A DNA stretch of 64,000 nt, from the NCBI GenBank assembly GCA_017591395.1, contig WEDG01002568.1, positions 434,001 to 498,000 of the forward strand, in the 5' to 3' direction. This DNA is from Schistocephalus solidus (Eukaryota; Platyhelminthes; Cestoda; Diphyllobothriidea; Diphyllobothriidae). The notes below the pieces were generated by a model. That model was not told the origin of the DNA and searched no databases. It saw only the letters and a program-made list of their open reading frames with translations. Shown in pieces: positions 47,061 to 59,510 of the stretch (position 1 is its first letter; the number at the start of each line of letters is the position of its first letter). Made by a program: the position numbers and the translations under genes.

Positions 47061-47210
47061 CCTCACCAATGTGCGTTTTTCGTTCCAGAGGCAAAGAAAA
47101 CATATATTTTTGAAATATTTTAAACTTTTCGGAAAATATCCCTGGGAAATGTTTGAGCCAGTTTGTTGAAGCTGTTAACAGAATACAAGCACATGCGCTA
47201 TTTGACAGCA

Positions 47211-47227
47211 ATATATATATATATATA
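47211..47227. repeat. short (TA)n tract
   Basis: 17 bases of alternating AT, just upstream of the tandem array. Confidence 0.8.
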
Positions 47228-48100
47228 GAGGGAAAAACCTAAACTGTAAAAATGGTTAGACCATTGTGTCCTTGTCACTTTGCAATGGTAATACCTGCTC
47301 CTTCCATTTGCAAATTCGTTCCCATATAATCGTGCCATTTTCCATTCTCCATGGCTTGTTTAGTTCATCTCTTGCATCGGAAGGACCGTGTGTCTCAACT
47401 TATGAATTCAGTATCTGCATAATTATTTTTCTTCTTATGAAAATTTGCTACGTGCTCAGTTGTTTATATCGATCGACAGGAAACAGATTCCAAGCCACGA
47501 CAAATAATTACCCTACCGATAAGCACAATTTTGACGGATGATTTAAAATAACACCATTGTGTCAATGTCTATAATCGTTTCCACGGCTCTCTCTCTCCTT
47601 TCAATTTAATAAAATGGCTGCAGGAAACCCATTGGTTTGTCTCGCTTAATTCTCTCCTTAACGTGCTGGACTACCAAGAGGTAACACCATACCATAGGAC
47701 AACCAATCTGCATGCAAACCTGTCATAAATGTAACCCACATATCTTTCACTTGGAGCAGATATCCCCGTTCTCCATTAGGAAACCGCATCCATCCCTTTG
47801 GTTAGCCCAAGAGTTGCCACTGTCTCGGAAAGCTGCATTCTAGGTAGCCAGTGACACATTTGAAACTTTCTGGGAGATGGAAGTTGGCAGTGGGTTCGTA
47901 CACGCTACTAGGAAACACCAATACACATGTGGTGAAAGAGGATGGGTGGATGGGAGAAACCAGATATCCGCATGTTGGGCTACGAAGTATAATTGGAAGT
48001 AGTATTCACGTGATTAGGAATCAAGCTCAACTAATCAATGGCTGGCGTAAATTGAAGGTGAAAAAAGAAATGAGAAGGTATCGATAGAGATAATTACTAC

Positions 48101-48224
48101 CGGCAACGACAAGGGAGACTGGAATGGCCATTTTCAGCTTATTAGCCATTGTCAGTTAGGCATTTCAACATCAGGTGTTGCACAACCCGGTTGATCAGAA
48201 GTCCAACGCTCTCATAATTGAGCT
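48101..48224 (-). repeat. family A repeat, minus strand, in tandem unit 1
   Basis: The tail appears as GACAAGGGAGACTGGAATGG and CAGCTTATTAGCC; the head is reduced to ATGAGAGCGTTGGACTTCTG on the minus strand. It is absent from unit 2, so it inserted after the tandem duplication. Confidence 0.7.
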
Positions 48225-48285
48225 GATGATGGTTTATAAGCCAGAAATGGCCATTCTAGTCCCCTTTTCCTTGTCGGCAGTATTC
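48220..48285 (+). repeat. family A tail, plus strand, opposed to the previous copy
   Basis: GATGATGGTTTATAAGCCAG and AAATGGCCATTCTAGTCCCC then CCTTGTCGG. With 48101-48224 it makes another head-to-head inverted pair, as at 13.8-14.1 kb. Confidence 0.7.
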
Positions 48286-48639
48286 ATCTGCCTACTCTAC
48301 TACTAGCCATTGTGTGGCTGCTAGTGCAGCTAGAGAGTGAGCCTCAAGGCAGAGCGGAATCGGTGAGCGTTCATCAACAAATGCATGTATTTATGTGTTT
48401 TCTGAAAATCTAACCCTTGGGAAGGGATGATTGGTCTGCACTTATAAATCTTCAGAAAATGGCAATTTCTCATCGTCTAAGGAAAAGGTCCACCAGACTT
48501 GGACAAGAAAGTTAAGGCTTGATGAATATTGCCGACAAAGACTAAGGAGACAAGTGAGGTAAGAATCGTGTATAAGGCCCCCTAAACGGGACATCAGAAC
48601 AGGAATTGCCCGTAATTTAGGCGTTTTTTTTGCGCCGAA

Positions 48640-48775
48640 TTCCTAAGAAATGTGGGTTTGGTTTAAGGTTATGGTTAGAGATATATATTGTTTATGGTGG
48701 GGTTAGGGTTAAGATTAAGGCTACGGTTTGGGTTAAGTTAAGGTATGTGTTATGGTCAGGACACGGACTTATGAA
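48640..48775 (+). repeat. GGTTA-rich tract in tandem unit 1
   Basis: GGTTTAAGGTTATGGTTAGA, GGGGTTAGGGTTAAGATTAA and GGTTTGGGTTAAGTTAAGG. The counterpart in unit 2 is at 50221-50400. Confidence 0.65.
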
Positions 48776-50220
48776 CCTTGCTTCGAAGTATTCGCAGAGC
48801 AACATTTATTATTTCGGCGGGCCTTCCGTTTCCAGTGTCCGGTTTGGGGGTTTATACAACTAATCTCTACCAAAACACGTCTAGAATATTTTGCGTAAGC
48901 ACGGTTTGGAAATACCCGTGCAAAGTTTCCAGACAAAAAATAAGGCCTATTGATCTACTGATGGTTCAAAATCAAAGAAATAACTGAGCTTTTGTTTCTG
49001 TGCACAGATTAAACAATTTACCACTCATTTAAATCTCTACAATAAAAAGGGTTATTAACCATACAAATGAAGGTGGATTAGTACACGGATTTGAACAGCA
49101 CATAAAAGTTTTTTTCAATTTGCAACTAAAGTAATTATCACTGAAAACGGTAATGAAACTAAAATATCCACTGCTGATTCCCCTAACGTCATCAGCAAGC
49201 AGGGAAAGTCAAGCGAAACTTATTCACAATGTGTCCCTTAATCAGGACAAAGGGTTTATCCCAACCACACAATGCGTGTAAATGTTTTTTTCGTCTACCA
49301 ATCAAACACCTGCACATGCAAAATTACAACATCTTGGCTATCTTCCTTTCTTCATACGTGTTCAGATTGTATCTAACCACCGATTTAAGTGTGTGTTTCA
49401 AACGATGCCTTCGATAGTTTATAATGATTTTCTGCCCAGCGTCAACGTGGTATGTGCATACTAATCACTATTTATCCCAGGAATAGACAGGAGACGATTG
49501 CTACGCCAGTTCTAACCTTTTACCGAAGTATAAGTCTGCTTCTGTGTGCCATTTTTAAACTAAATTAACTGGTCGTTTCACCCATCCGTTTGGTAAAATG
49601 TTTGCAAAGACTCCATTGTTTTGCTCCTCCTAATAGGGTTTAATGACATACTGCTAGACAAATAGCTCGCAAACAATACTGCAATAAAATCAGGCGACAA
49701 ATCTCTCAGTGTTCCGGTTGGAACAGCTTTCCGTGCTCTTCATTAGGAAACCGCACCCATCTCTTTAGATTGCTTTCTGATTGCCGCTGTTTGGGTGTGC
49801 CTGGTATTTTGGGAATCAACCGCCATTTCCGGGGGTGAAAAGCAAAACACTTTTATGCTTGCTACTAGGTAGTGTCAATGGATGTCTGGTTAAATGGCTT
49901 ACGCTGATGTGCATGGAAGTTGGAACAAACTAATAGTTGCATGTGTTTCTATGAAGTTTACCCAGAAAAACTTTAAAAAGATTAGAAGGCAAGCCCAATG
50001 GATCTATGACTAGTGTGAATTGAAAAGGAAAAAGCAAATCGGGTTGAACTATGCGTTTTCAAAAAACCTGTTAAGTGAAAAGGGCTCAGTGTTCTGCACC
50101 AATCAACTGTTTGAAAAGGACAATTTCTCAGTCTAAAATGGTTAACTGGGGCTTGAAGATTAAAGGTAAGGATGACTCATATGACACAAGGGATCACCCC
50201 CATTACAGGTGGTTTCGCGC

Positions 50221-50400
50221 CACATTCCTAGGAAATGTGGGTCAAGTTCAAGGTTAGGGGAAGTTTAGGGTAAGAGTTCACTTTTAAGTGTTTAGGTCAG
50301 GGTATAAGTAAAACATAAGGTTACGAATCAGGCTTATGTTAGGTCTGGTGTTAGGGTTATGATACGGGAATATTTACGTTTCCTGTAATTACGCGCAGGG
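50221..50400 (+). repeat. GGTTA-rich tract in tandem unit 2
   Basis: It opens at TTCCTAGGAAATGTGGG, holds AAGGTTAGGGGAAGTTTAGG and GGTGTTAGGGTTATGATACG, and closes with GGGAATATTTACGTTTCC. The close matches the end of the tract at 8.2 kb. Confidence 0.65.
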
Positions 50401-51644
50401 CCAAATTTATTATTATTCCCGTGTCTTGCTTGTGGGTTTGCGCGGAAACTGGTATTCTATGCCGGCATATGGCCAGAGGATATCGAGTAAGTTCGGTTTA
50501 GAAATGTCTGAGTAAAGTTTCCTGACGGCAAAGAAAGTGCATTGAGAAATTAATGGCTCAATATCATGGAAAACACTGAAACTGTTTCTGTTTCCGGTGG
50601 TTGAAAACTTAACCCCTAATAAAAACCTGCTGAAGAAATAAATGCATTAGCCTATGCGGATGTGAAGCGAGTGTAAAGTTTTTTCAATTTGCTAGCAAAC
50701 GCAATAACTACTGAAATATTTAAAAGCAGAAAAAAAATATCCAGTGTTTGGTCTGCTGACATCATCGGTGACCTCAACTTCTGTTTCCATCAGACAGATG
50801 GGGAACGTCCAAACAATTTGTGCCACTCTGCGTCCGTTAATCAAGACATGTAGATCAACCCCATTGCACAGTAAGTTCAAAAGGTTTTTTCGACCACGAA
50901 TCTAACAGTCACATAAGTAGAAGATAATATGTTTGTTAAGACATCTTCTATCAAGGATATTGCGTTTTCCATCTCAATGTGTGGTGTGCACTAGGGAAAG
51001 GGAATTGACGAAAGGGATTATTTTTTGCATGTAATCCAGATTCCTCCTTCTACATTTATGGGCCATCCGAAATAATGCCATCTTCTATTCTCATTTTTTA
51101 ATCCAATCTGTCCAGCAGTTATGCCTTTTCTACAGATTAGGCTGTTATGGTGCTAACGTTAGAATGCTTCGTGCTGATAAAAACAAAAAGCGAGTTCCAG
51201 GAAGCAATTCACAAGAATAAGAAGCTTGGGTCACTGGATCCGGAAGTATATTCAGCTAACACTTCGGATTCTCATGCTGCCATCCAACAAGGAGGATGAA
51301 TGTGCGGCAATTAACGACTTGGACCCGGACTCCCAGCAATGAATATAATCAGCAGTAATTGTGAGAGCTGCTAATTATAGTACTCATTTGGTCGCACGGT
51401 CATTGAGTATTTTATATACTGCAGTCCATCAGCACCTACACCTCTTATCTGCAATAGTCTCTGATTGTTGTTTCGACCGAGAAACCGAAAAAGCAGGACA
51501 ATAAACACCTTGTTCCATCGATGGCACCTGCTTTTGACACTGCCTTGTGTTTGCAGAAATCGTCCCGCTGCACTTTGCATCTCAAGATGGGGCCATCGCG
51601 CAGCGACAAGTAATATACGCAGAAGGAGAATAGGGCAAAACATG

Positions 51645-51781
51645 GGAGACCTGGATGGCCATTCCTGACTGATTAGTCGTCATCAGCCAGCCAGTCAGAA
51701 GTTTGAAACCACCTTCTTCTGTTAGCGAGCGTTAGTCACTCCGACACTCTACCAATTGAGTCAGGGGTCGTTGTAATGGTG
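51645..51781 (-). repeat. tRNA-derived short repeat, family A, minus strand
   Basis: The minus strand has CTGACTCAATTGGTAGAGTG as A box and a poor B box. The tail is represented by GATGACGACTAATCAGTCAG and AATGGCCATCCAGGTCTCCC. Confidence 0.65.
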
Positions 51782-54700
51782 GAATTATGTTAACCAGTGC
51801 GCGGCTAGGGGAAGTGCTCATCGCGTTGTGCCTAGAAGATTATGTGACAGTACTCGCAGGCGATCAAACTAGTGTATTGAAGAGTCCTCATCGCAAAGGA
51901 CACGACTACCGTTCCTAGGCCCAATGGCGAGGCAATGTACCTAAAAAAGCTCAACGACCAAGGTATCAACGCAGCGATGATTTTGGGTTTGGCTGCTTGA
52001 CAACGGCTTATAAAACAAAAATGCTTATCCCAGTTTTCCTGGTGTTTTTCAGCACTCCCTTCACCGACTTAATTGGTTTCCACACCTTAGACAAGTAAGA
52101 GACTTAAAAAGCAGATTTATCAGTCATACATTGCTGCGCGGATTCCTAAGACGAGAAATTAAAAATATGCAAGAAGACCAATTTAGACTTCAAGTTTTTT
52201 TGGAAAACCGTGTGTTGGATATAAACAAATCTTCTTTGTTTAAATTTAAAAATTAAAAACGAGGAATGCAGACTGTGGGAAATAGAACGCTGCTACGGCC
52301 ACCAAAACTTTCGCCTAGACTGTGCATCAGGTTTGCGAACTTAGCAATAATCACCTCACCAGATGTGCCACGCAAACCTCTCATGGGTTGAGCGATACTT
52401 ACTGTAGTAGATAAAACGTCGGACACTCGGCCACAAGTTCTACTATAGAAAAAACTTTTTCGATTTATGAGGCTAGGAAATACAGATGGTGTGACAATAT
52501 TTCGAGGGAGATTTTTTTTCCCGATTCATGTCCATTTTTGCTGTCTATGCCGCTGCAAATCTAGAAAGCAAGACCAGAATCCAAAATCTAGCTAAAGATC
52601 ACACTCGACTTGACGATCAGTGAAAGAACAAAACATTTTGGCAGATATCAAAACGGTTTGAGGATGGTATGGTATGAGGCCTTACTTATGTAGTTAACGG
52701 TAAAAAGAAGTTCTTATCAACTTCCAGGATCAAAAGTCTCCCACAAATTTACCGAACAGAGCGTTGCTCATCTGCTGGTGACATACACAGTAAATAGGTC
52801 CTGTTCGTGTGCAGGGTCCAAATATCAACCAAGTGATTTTACTGCTAAAAATAAGTGTTCTGATACAAACTGAAGCCGTAGTGAGCGGATTTCATTAGTG
52901 CCAACCTTTAATATGAGATACAAAGATCTGTTGTTGAAGGGCTGCAGACGATGGTGTATTTTACCGAGAAAACTACTTCGAGATTACGTTCTTTCTGTTA
53001 ATTAATCCAGTGTGCAGATAAAAAATTGCGTTTAATGGGTTAATTTTTATCGGTATAATAACCGCCATATCAGAAAGTGAGGAATAACCTATTTAGCACA
53101 AATAAATGCTTTCAGCGACCAAAGTTCACGTAGAACGCAGAGAAAACGGACAATCACTTCCACCACCTCGTGGAAAAATAACTGTGCATTCCACATTAAA
53201 CCGTGAAGCCTTTTAGTCGGCCTGAGTTCTTGATGCCCACCACAGACAGAGACGAGGTCTCGCGCTGAATCACCCACTCCGCAAAAACTTGTCAAAGGTT
53301 GATCTGCAAACTAGAGCAGACCCCAGTAATTTCGAGAATAAAGAATGCGGCCGATTATGAGCACTTCCACAAACGCCTCACCGGTGAGTACCTGACACCC
53401 TTCAGCCCCATACGACGTACAAGCAATCATAGCCTGGAACAGCTCCACCTAAAGTGATAATACTGCACTTCTTTTTTAGGGTGCGAAAGGTTTCAATGAT
53501 TTGTAATTTTAGCGGTCATTTTGACATCGCCCTTCTCGGTTTGTCTCTGTTCCAACGTAGCGCGCCTTCAAGGGTGATTTCGCATCAGTCACATCGCATC
53601 AATCTCGCATCCAATCGCTTTTCTGCGACAGTTCACTGGTATATGGGTGAGAAGCTGCCATTGCGTCAAACCCTCTTCTTGTTGTTGTTGGTTTTAAGAT
53701 GATACGCCGGCCCAGACTGTGATATCTGGGATACGGGCCGCTGCGCACACCCTGGTTTGTTGTGAATTAGGTAGCGTTGTGGTACCCTAAGGTGCAGATT
53801 TTGTCATGCCGAACACATGCGACCGATCCCACTTCTCGATTCTATCTTGACATCGGGCGCTGGGGATGAGGAAAGAAGGAGTGTGGAAGATGCAACCCAA
53901 GACTACCATCAATTAAAACTATTTCACGCACACGTCACCGGCCTTATTTGCAGCCTGCTGTAAAGCACACGGGGGACATAATCGAGTTCGAATATCGAAA
54001 TGTGGGTGAATCGTAACAGCCCGGAACTACCCTCTCGTTTGCCTACTGTAAACAACTAATCATTCTTTTAACGTCCCCCCGGCGTCCTACGCGTCAAGGT
54101 TTAGCGAGCAGGGTAACTGATGCGACAAATTACTCCAACACAGCACCGGTGATAAGACTTTACTGGTTTATGTTAACTTGATCTCATTGAAGCCTTCAGT
54201 TATTTTATCCCCCCCCCCCCCTGCGATAAGTGACCAGGTTGCATGCAACACACGATATAGTCACTTATCGCACGAGACCTGGACTGAAAGCGAAGACAAC
54301 CTTCGGTCGTCTTGGCATGGTCAAAATGGGGACCAAATTCTCACGCAGGTCACTGCCGTTTCGTAAGTAGATTGCAACGATCGATGGACAAACACAAAAG
54401 ACAAGATTATTCCCTTCTAGACATTCTGTTTAAAATTAGAGCCTTTAGAGTACAAAAACCAATGATTTAGCTAATTTCGGAGTAAAACTGCGGACTGTGT
54501 GCTTTTCCTTTTGGCATAATTTACCTCGACAACATCGCAAATGGTTAAACCTGTTGTGATGACACTAATCGTCATATTTCGTTTTCTGATGTTGCAAATC
54601 ACTTTGAATTGTAGAGGTATTTTCAAGTTCAGATGTTGTACGAAGTATTAAATGTAGCAAAATAGATGCTTGTTGGCCAGTGCTTGCTTCAGTGTTGCAG

Positions 54701-55054
54701 CTGTCTGTGCTGCAGTCTTCTGTGTTGCCTAAAGATTATCCCACGCGCAATGTCTTTTCTCTCCTGTTATCGGCGAACACGTATACATACAGAAAAAAAA
54801 AACCCATCATTATTCCATGAAAACTGTTGTCTGACCTACTTACTACCGAGGGCCACTTCTGCATATTTGAGCGTATTTTTCTTATCCAGGACGTTAAATT
54901 ACATAAGGTAGGTTTAACAAAGGTAACATTCCACAGCTGGAAACGTGATATTTTTCGTGATTATTAGGTAAAACAAGATTTACACACATTATTCCCAGTC
55001 CTCTGTAAATATTTTAGCGGGAGTTGCAAAATTTTTGCTTCATTTATTAGGCAG
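51782..55054. other. unassigned sequence with a GC-richer part
   Basis: No supported gene. About 53.5-54.4 kb is GC-richer and looks like an old repeat, but no domain or second copy was found in the window. A run of 13 C lies at 54209-54221. Confidence 0.35.
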
Positions 55055-55205
55055 AAGGGACCAGGGACTCTGTAAATGGCCCTTTCTTGCTTATCAGCCA
55101 ATATCAGTCATTGATACACAACCTCGGGTGTTGAAGCACCCGAGATTTGAACTCAAACCTGATAGTTGAAATTTCAACACTCTAACGACTGTGTCACTGG
55201 CTTTT
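55055..55205 (-). repeat. tRNA-derived short repeat, family A, minus strand
   Basis: The minus strand has CAGTGACACAGTCGTTAGAG (A-box region) and GGTTTGAGTTCAAATCTCGG (B box). The tail ends in GGCCATTTACAGAGTCCC. A CTCGGGTG / CACCCGAG stem lies inside the copy. Confidence 0.65.
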
Positions 55206-58200
55206 AGTCCTGTCGATCGCTATGCGCTTTCTCGATGCTGAGTGAACTTATTTCACATAAAAAGATTCATTATGATTCAAACAATTAAATGAACATTTGG
55301 TACCGTAAGGAAGGTGGATGGGTGCTTACACGTCGCGATTGGTGACTGTCCATCCACTTTTGTTACTTCGCCAAATGTTAATTTAATATTTTCATTATAA
55401 TGTATTTTTTATGTGAAATAATTCCAGGTAGCGTAGAGAAAGCGTGTAGCTACCAGGCTAGTCGTATAAAAATAATTTTTCTTTGATACGAATATGCCGT
55501 AGAGCAGTGATATTGTCCTAATCGGAGATATAATACAGACAATGTAAGGAGAAATGTTCAAAATAAAGACAGAATAAATTTTCCTTCATAGCCGAAAATG
55601 GTATAAATGAGGTAAAGAAAGCTGTAAAGGGCATAGTGCTTTAACTCTCTGTTCCTGGATGCTCTTTCTAAGAAAGTAAATGACCGAGGAATAACTCGGA
55701 TTTTACCTCCACAGAAAATATATTTTAAAGGTAGTGTATTATTCAGAGCACCCAAAAGCAGATAGACTGGCTAGCTGAGCCTTAAAATATCACCCCAAGT
55801 AGCACAACACAACTAAGATTTCCCAGATTTTTCCTACGTTGAAAGTGTTGTCATGAGCAATTTGCTGAACTCATTTTTTGGACTATATTTCAAATTGTGA
55901 GCACTATTCAATATTGTATTCTCAACTAGTGATAGCATTTCATAGTGAAGTCTTCCAAGATAAACCTTTTATAAAACACAGCCGACTGCATGTGAGTCTT
56001 TATTCATGCCTACTAGTTACATGACTGCGTAGGTGGTTGTCAGATTGGAATTGCAGTAGAGGGGAGTTGAGCTGGGCAAGTTCACACTTTCCCACACAGG
56101 TCACCAAAACTGCTATAATACCTTCTTCAAGAGTGTGTCAAACTTACATTTAAACACAAATTTGCACCATGAATATCGACCCATCTGTCACAAACAGGTT
56201 AGCATCATCGCCAACCAGTGATAAAACCTACGTTGCTCCGCTCTTATCTACAGCCTGCACGCAATCATGTTTTAACTGGGCGTCCACGTCGTCTCTCCTG
56301 TGTTCGTAAACACTCATTGTTTACGTTTCTATTCTTCGTTACTGGTCGTACTTTTACCGGCACTTAAGGCTCCTGAACTTCTAACGATTACCAGTCAGTC
56401 AGAGGGATTGTCCGCCGAGTGAGCGAAATGGCGTTACGACTGCCGCCTGATTACTGGCGTCAATCGTGGACTTTATACGGCGCATTTATGCAGGCATTTT
56501 TCGCAACCTTTTTTTTGTTCAGGATTTAATTCTGTATTTAGCGAAGAAAGCATTAGCTCATCGTCAAGTTAAGTGTGCCCAGTAAGTCTCGTTTTATAGC
56601 TGCAGACACTGTCCGTATTTTAAAGGACTCCGGTTGTAGATATGACAGTTTTATTGTGATATTTTCGCGTTTATGTTTAACTGCGCACTTTGCGTTTGGC
56701 GTCTTCGATTTACTTAGATCACAGTAACCCTAGCTTGACATTTTCTTTCTAAATATTCGCGCCATTTCGCAAAGCGGGTTAAATGTGCCTCTGACTTCTA
56801 ATCGATATTTGTAGGAAAATAACCGAAGTATGACGATAAGATGCGTTCAGAAGGGTGTATTTTATGAGATATTTTGGAATCACCTTGACAATAGTTTAAT
56901 TTAGCTCGATTCAAGCCATACAATTGACGGTTTTATCGTAAGCACGCTTCTTATGTTCTTCAAAAACCCTTTTGCGTAATCATGGTTCCAAATGGATATT
57001 GCTGTTCTCCTTACAAGCATATAGAGTAGATGGAACATGGGAAATTAAAAGTGTCCTAAATGATACTTTGTGGCATATAATAAACCGTGCGAATTTAATA
57101 GTCTGCGACATTTCTAAAATAAACGTGACCTCATTTACACATAATAGGAAATTCCTGCATCTTGAGGGACATGTCTTTGGAATAACCTAATTTTTAACTA
57201 TCAGCGAATCGGAAACAGCCTGTTATAACTGAACTTGACCGTCGGTGTTTTAGCCCAGTTTAATTCCGAAGGGAGGTCACCCTACTTGTTGCCTCAAAGC
57301 CTGCTTCGGCTATTCATCACCTAACAAAATCTCCTGTTCCTGTGACCTCTCCACAAATGCGGAGCGTTATGTGTACTTTTGCAGAAAAATGTGCAGTTTC
57401 ATCTCTGCTCGTGCTTCCGAGAAAGCCTGCTGACCCCTAAAATAATTGTGAATGCCAAAAACCGATAGTAACCAACAGCTCATTCAGTGGTTACTGCTAG
57501 TAGTTATAGCGTGGAGGGTATTAAATATGAAGAAAAAGACACGATCACTGGAACAGGAGCTTGGTTAGCCTGACTTTTCGGATTCTCACTCAAATCCATC
57601 CTCAAAGACAGAGCCAGATAACCGCATTGGATTGCCCAGGTTTTGACAGTATTTTTAGGATGTATTTACTGGACCCCTACATGGCAGTTCCTGAGTGCAT
57701 TGCAGGAGCTATGTAAAGCTAATACAAGTATGCCACAGAAGAAATATGTGTCCTTTTTAACCTTTGGAGCATACAATAATCAAGAAGAATAGAGTCAGTC
57801 ACATCAAGGATAACATAGTTATGGTAACTGTCATAGCCTATCGATGTCGTCATGCAATATTTCTCTGTACTGGGTTGTAAGCACTTCCACCCTGGTAGAT
57901 TCCATAAAAATCCTCATTTTATATACCTCATTTTGCACTATATTTACCTATTCCTGACCAGGGTCATGATAGCGTTGGATATACGTCTTCTCCCTAAGAA
58001 ATATTTAAGTGGCAGTAAATCAACGTTAATTATTTCTCCTTCACGTACTACCACTTCGCTTAGTGTCCCGTGTTAACCGAAACCCGGCCCAACTTTCATT
58101 AATTTTTTTTAAAATTTAGGACAAATGTTTTTGACGTTTTGGACGTAGTTTAAAAGAACAGTCACTCTTTGAACCTCTACCAAATACCGCTTAAGTCAAA

Positions 58201-58524
58201 CAATGCAATAATGCATTTATATTACGATGGGCTGAGTGAGCGCAGAGGTGTCCTGAGTAGAAAAAATGCTTACTGTGTAAGGTTTAAATGGCATAGGTAC
58301 CACATTCCAGGCAAAGATAAATTAAATGTTAAAAATTTTGAAAGTTCAGCTAACTTTAGGCTTCAATGCATACGTGGACGGGAGTTATTTTAATGAAACA
58401 CGTTTTGAATTAGTCGCGAAAACACTGCAAATTATTGTCGCTACCAAGGATGTCGTATGATGTCTACATGCCTTTTTACAACGTTCGGTCCGAATGCACA
58501 ACTAATGACATGACAGTTCTAACG
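55206..58524. other. mostly AT-rich sequence, nothing supported
   Basis: No exon, RNA gene or repeat I can support. A GC-richer patch near 56.27-56.50 kb includes a 33-codon open frame starting at an ATG at 56428. Frames at 56972-57190, 57852-58076 and 58169-58393 have no motif. Confidence 0.35.
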
Positions 58525-58705
58525 TCATATTTGACGAGGTCCACCATCTGCTCCAGAGCATGGTGGCCCAAGAAGGATAAAATGCGCGTGAATTAAATTT
58601 TAATGATATTAGACTTCCGCTGCATCTACCGCACTCTCTGCTCCTTCCCTTGCTGGGTCCGGAGTCCTCATCAACTCTCTAAGTCCGGACACGGGACAGG
58701 GCATA
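58525..58705 (+). repeat. dispersed ~530-bp repeat, copy 3, truncated
   Basis: The first third of the repeat in diverged form: GACGAGGTCCACCATCTGCT, GCGCGTGAATTAAATTTTAA, TGCATCTACCGCACTCTC. It breaks off before the GGCTCGGATCCC landmark and is followed within about 40 bases by a (TA)n tract. Confidence 0.7.
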
Positions 58706-58741
58706 CCAAAATCTGTTACTAAGACAGCTTGCGATAACATA

Positions 58742-58744
<3 letters not shown>

Positions 58745-58785
<41 letters not shown>
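58745..58785. repeat. (TA)n microsatellite
   Basis: 41 bases of TA next to the truncated repeat copy. Confidence 0.95.
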
Positions 58786-58788
<3 letters not shown>

Positions 58789-59366
58789 TTTCACCACGAA
58801 CAACGACATGCTGATAAACAGATTTCGGTCAAAATAATGTTTACAATGTTCATTTTCTGACCCTCTGTGGATGCGCTCATTTTAAAGTTGTATCCTTTAG
58901 AACGGACTAGTAGCAGAAATGTTTTCAGCTGACAAGGTTACCGACAAGCTATCAAGTACCGTTGGAAAACGAAAGGATTTTCTGTGGTGCTCCTCCGAGT
59001 TCTCTCTTTTTTAATATAATGCAAAAGATTGAAGGGTTCATCAACCTGCAAAAACTATTAGAAACAGCGTGTGCTTCGTGCTAATTCTTAAAGAACATCA
59101 GCTGTACAGGCAATCGAAATATCTGGCAAATTGTTTTTATTGAAAGACGATTTTAAAATTACCTAAAACAATCTTGTCAACTACCTTGTAATTATCAGTG
59201 TCAACATAAATTCTATATCAGAAAAGTACCTTGTGCAATACCCAGTAAAAACTTCTGCATATTAGATTCAGTATTTCAATCATTTTGCTGGAAAATCTCT
59301 TAGGACTAAGTGAACTGAGCCTCTATACATTCACTATAAACATCGTAGTTTCCAAATTTCACTTAC

Positions 59367-59510
59367 GCTGAATTCCTCATTTGTAGTAGAAGGTGTTGGC
59401 GAATTATGATGGTTTACGTTGTTTTCCGTCGTTACCAACGGTGTAGATGGCCACCGACTTTCAGGATCTCGTGTCATTTCATGTTCCTCTTGTGGACGGT
59501 TCGGGATCAT
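59367..59510 (-). CDS. candidate first coding exon of the DPP6/10-like gene
   Basis: 48 codons from an ATG at 59510 run into a perfect GTAAGT donor (59366-59361) at phase 0. The peptide begins MIPNRPQEEHEMTRDPESRW and ends PSTTNEEFS: hydrophilic, rich in proline, asparagine, serine and glutamate, with no signal peptide. That fits the short cytoplasmic tail of a type II membrane protein. Phase 0 fits the transmembrane exon at 20917-21031, giving a first intron of about 38 kb; mammalian DPP6/DPP10 genes also have very long first introns. An acceptor-like GCTGTACAG ends just before 59526, so it could instead be an internal exon (59367-59526). Another gene could own it. Confidence 0.4.

Larger units (their letters stand above)
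47290..51110 (+). repeat. diverged tandem array, unit about 1.5-2.2 kb
   Basis: Blocks recur in the same order. A: CGTGCCATTTTCCATTCTCC (47.33 kb), GTGTGCCATTTTTAAACTAA (49.54 kb), AATGCCATCTTCTATTCTCA (51.07 kb). B: CATTAGGAAACCGCATCCAT (47.77 kb) and CATTAGGAAACCGCACCCAT (49.74 kb). C: TCCTAAGAAATGTGGGTTTG (48.64 kb) and TCCTAGGAAATGTGGGTCAA (50.23 kb). D: AAAGTTTTTTTCAATTTGC (49.11 kb) and AAAGTTTTTTCAATTTGCTA (50.68 kb). E: TTTTTTTCGTCTACCAATC (49.29 kb) and TTTTTTCGACCACGAATC (50.89 kb). Unit 1 spans about 47.29-49.5 kb, unit 2 about 49.5-51.04 kb, and a third begins there. Unit 1 is longer partly because of the family A insertions at 48.1-48.3 kb. No coding sequence recognised. Confidence 0.7.

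Noticed and set aside
56428..56529. 33-codon open frame with a hydrophobic C-terminal half and a fair start context
   Set aside because: Too short, no recognisable family and no transcript evidence.
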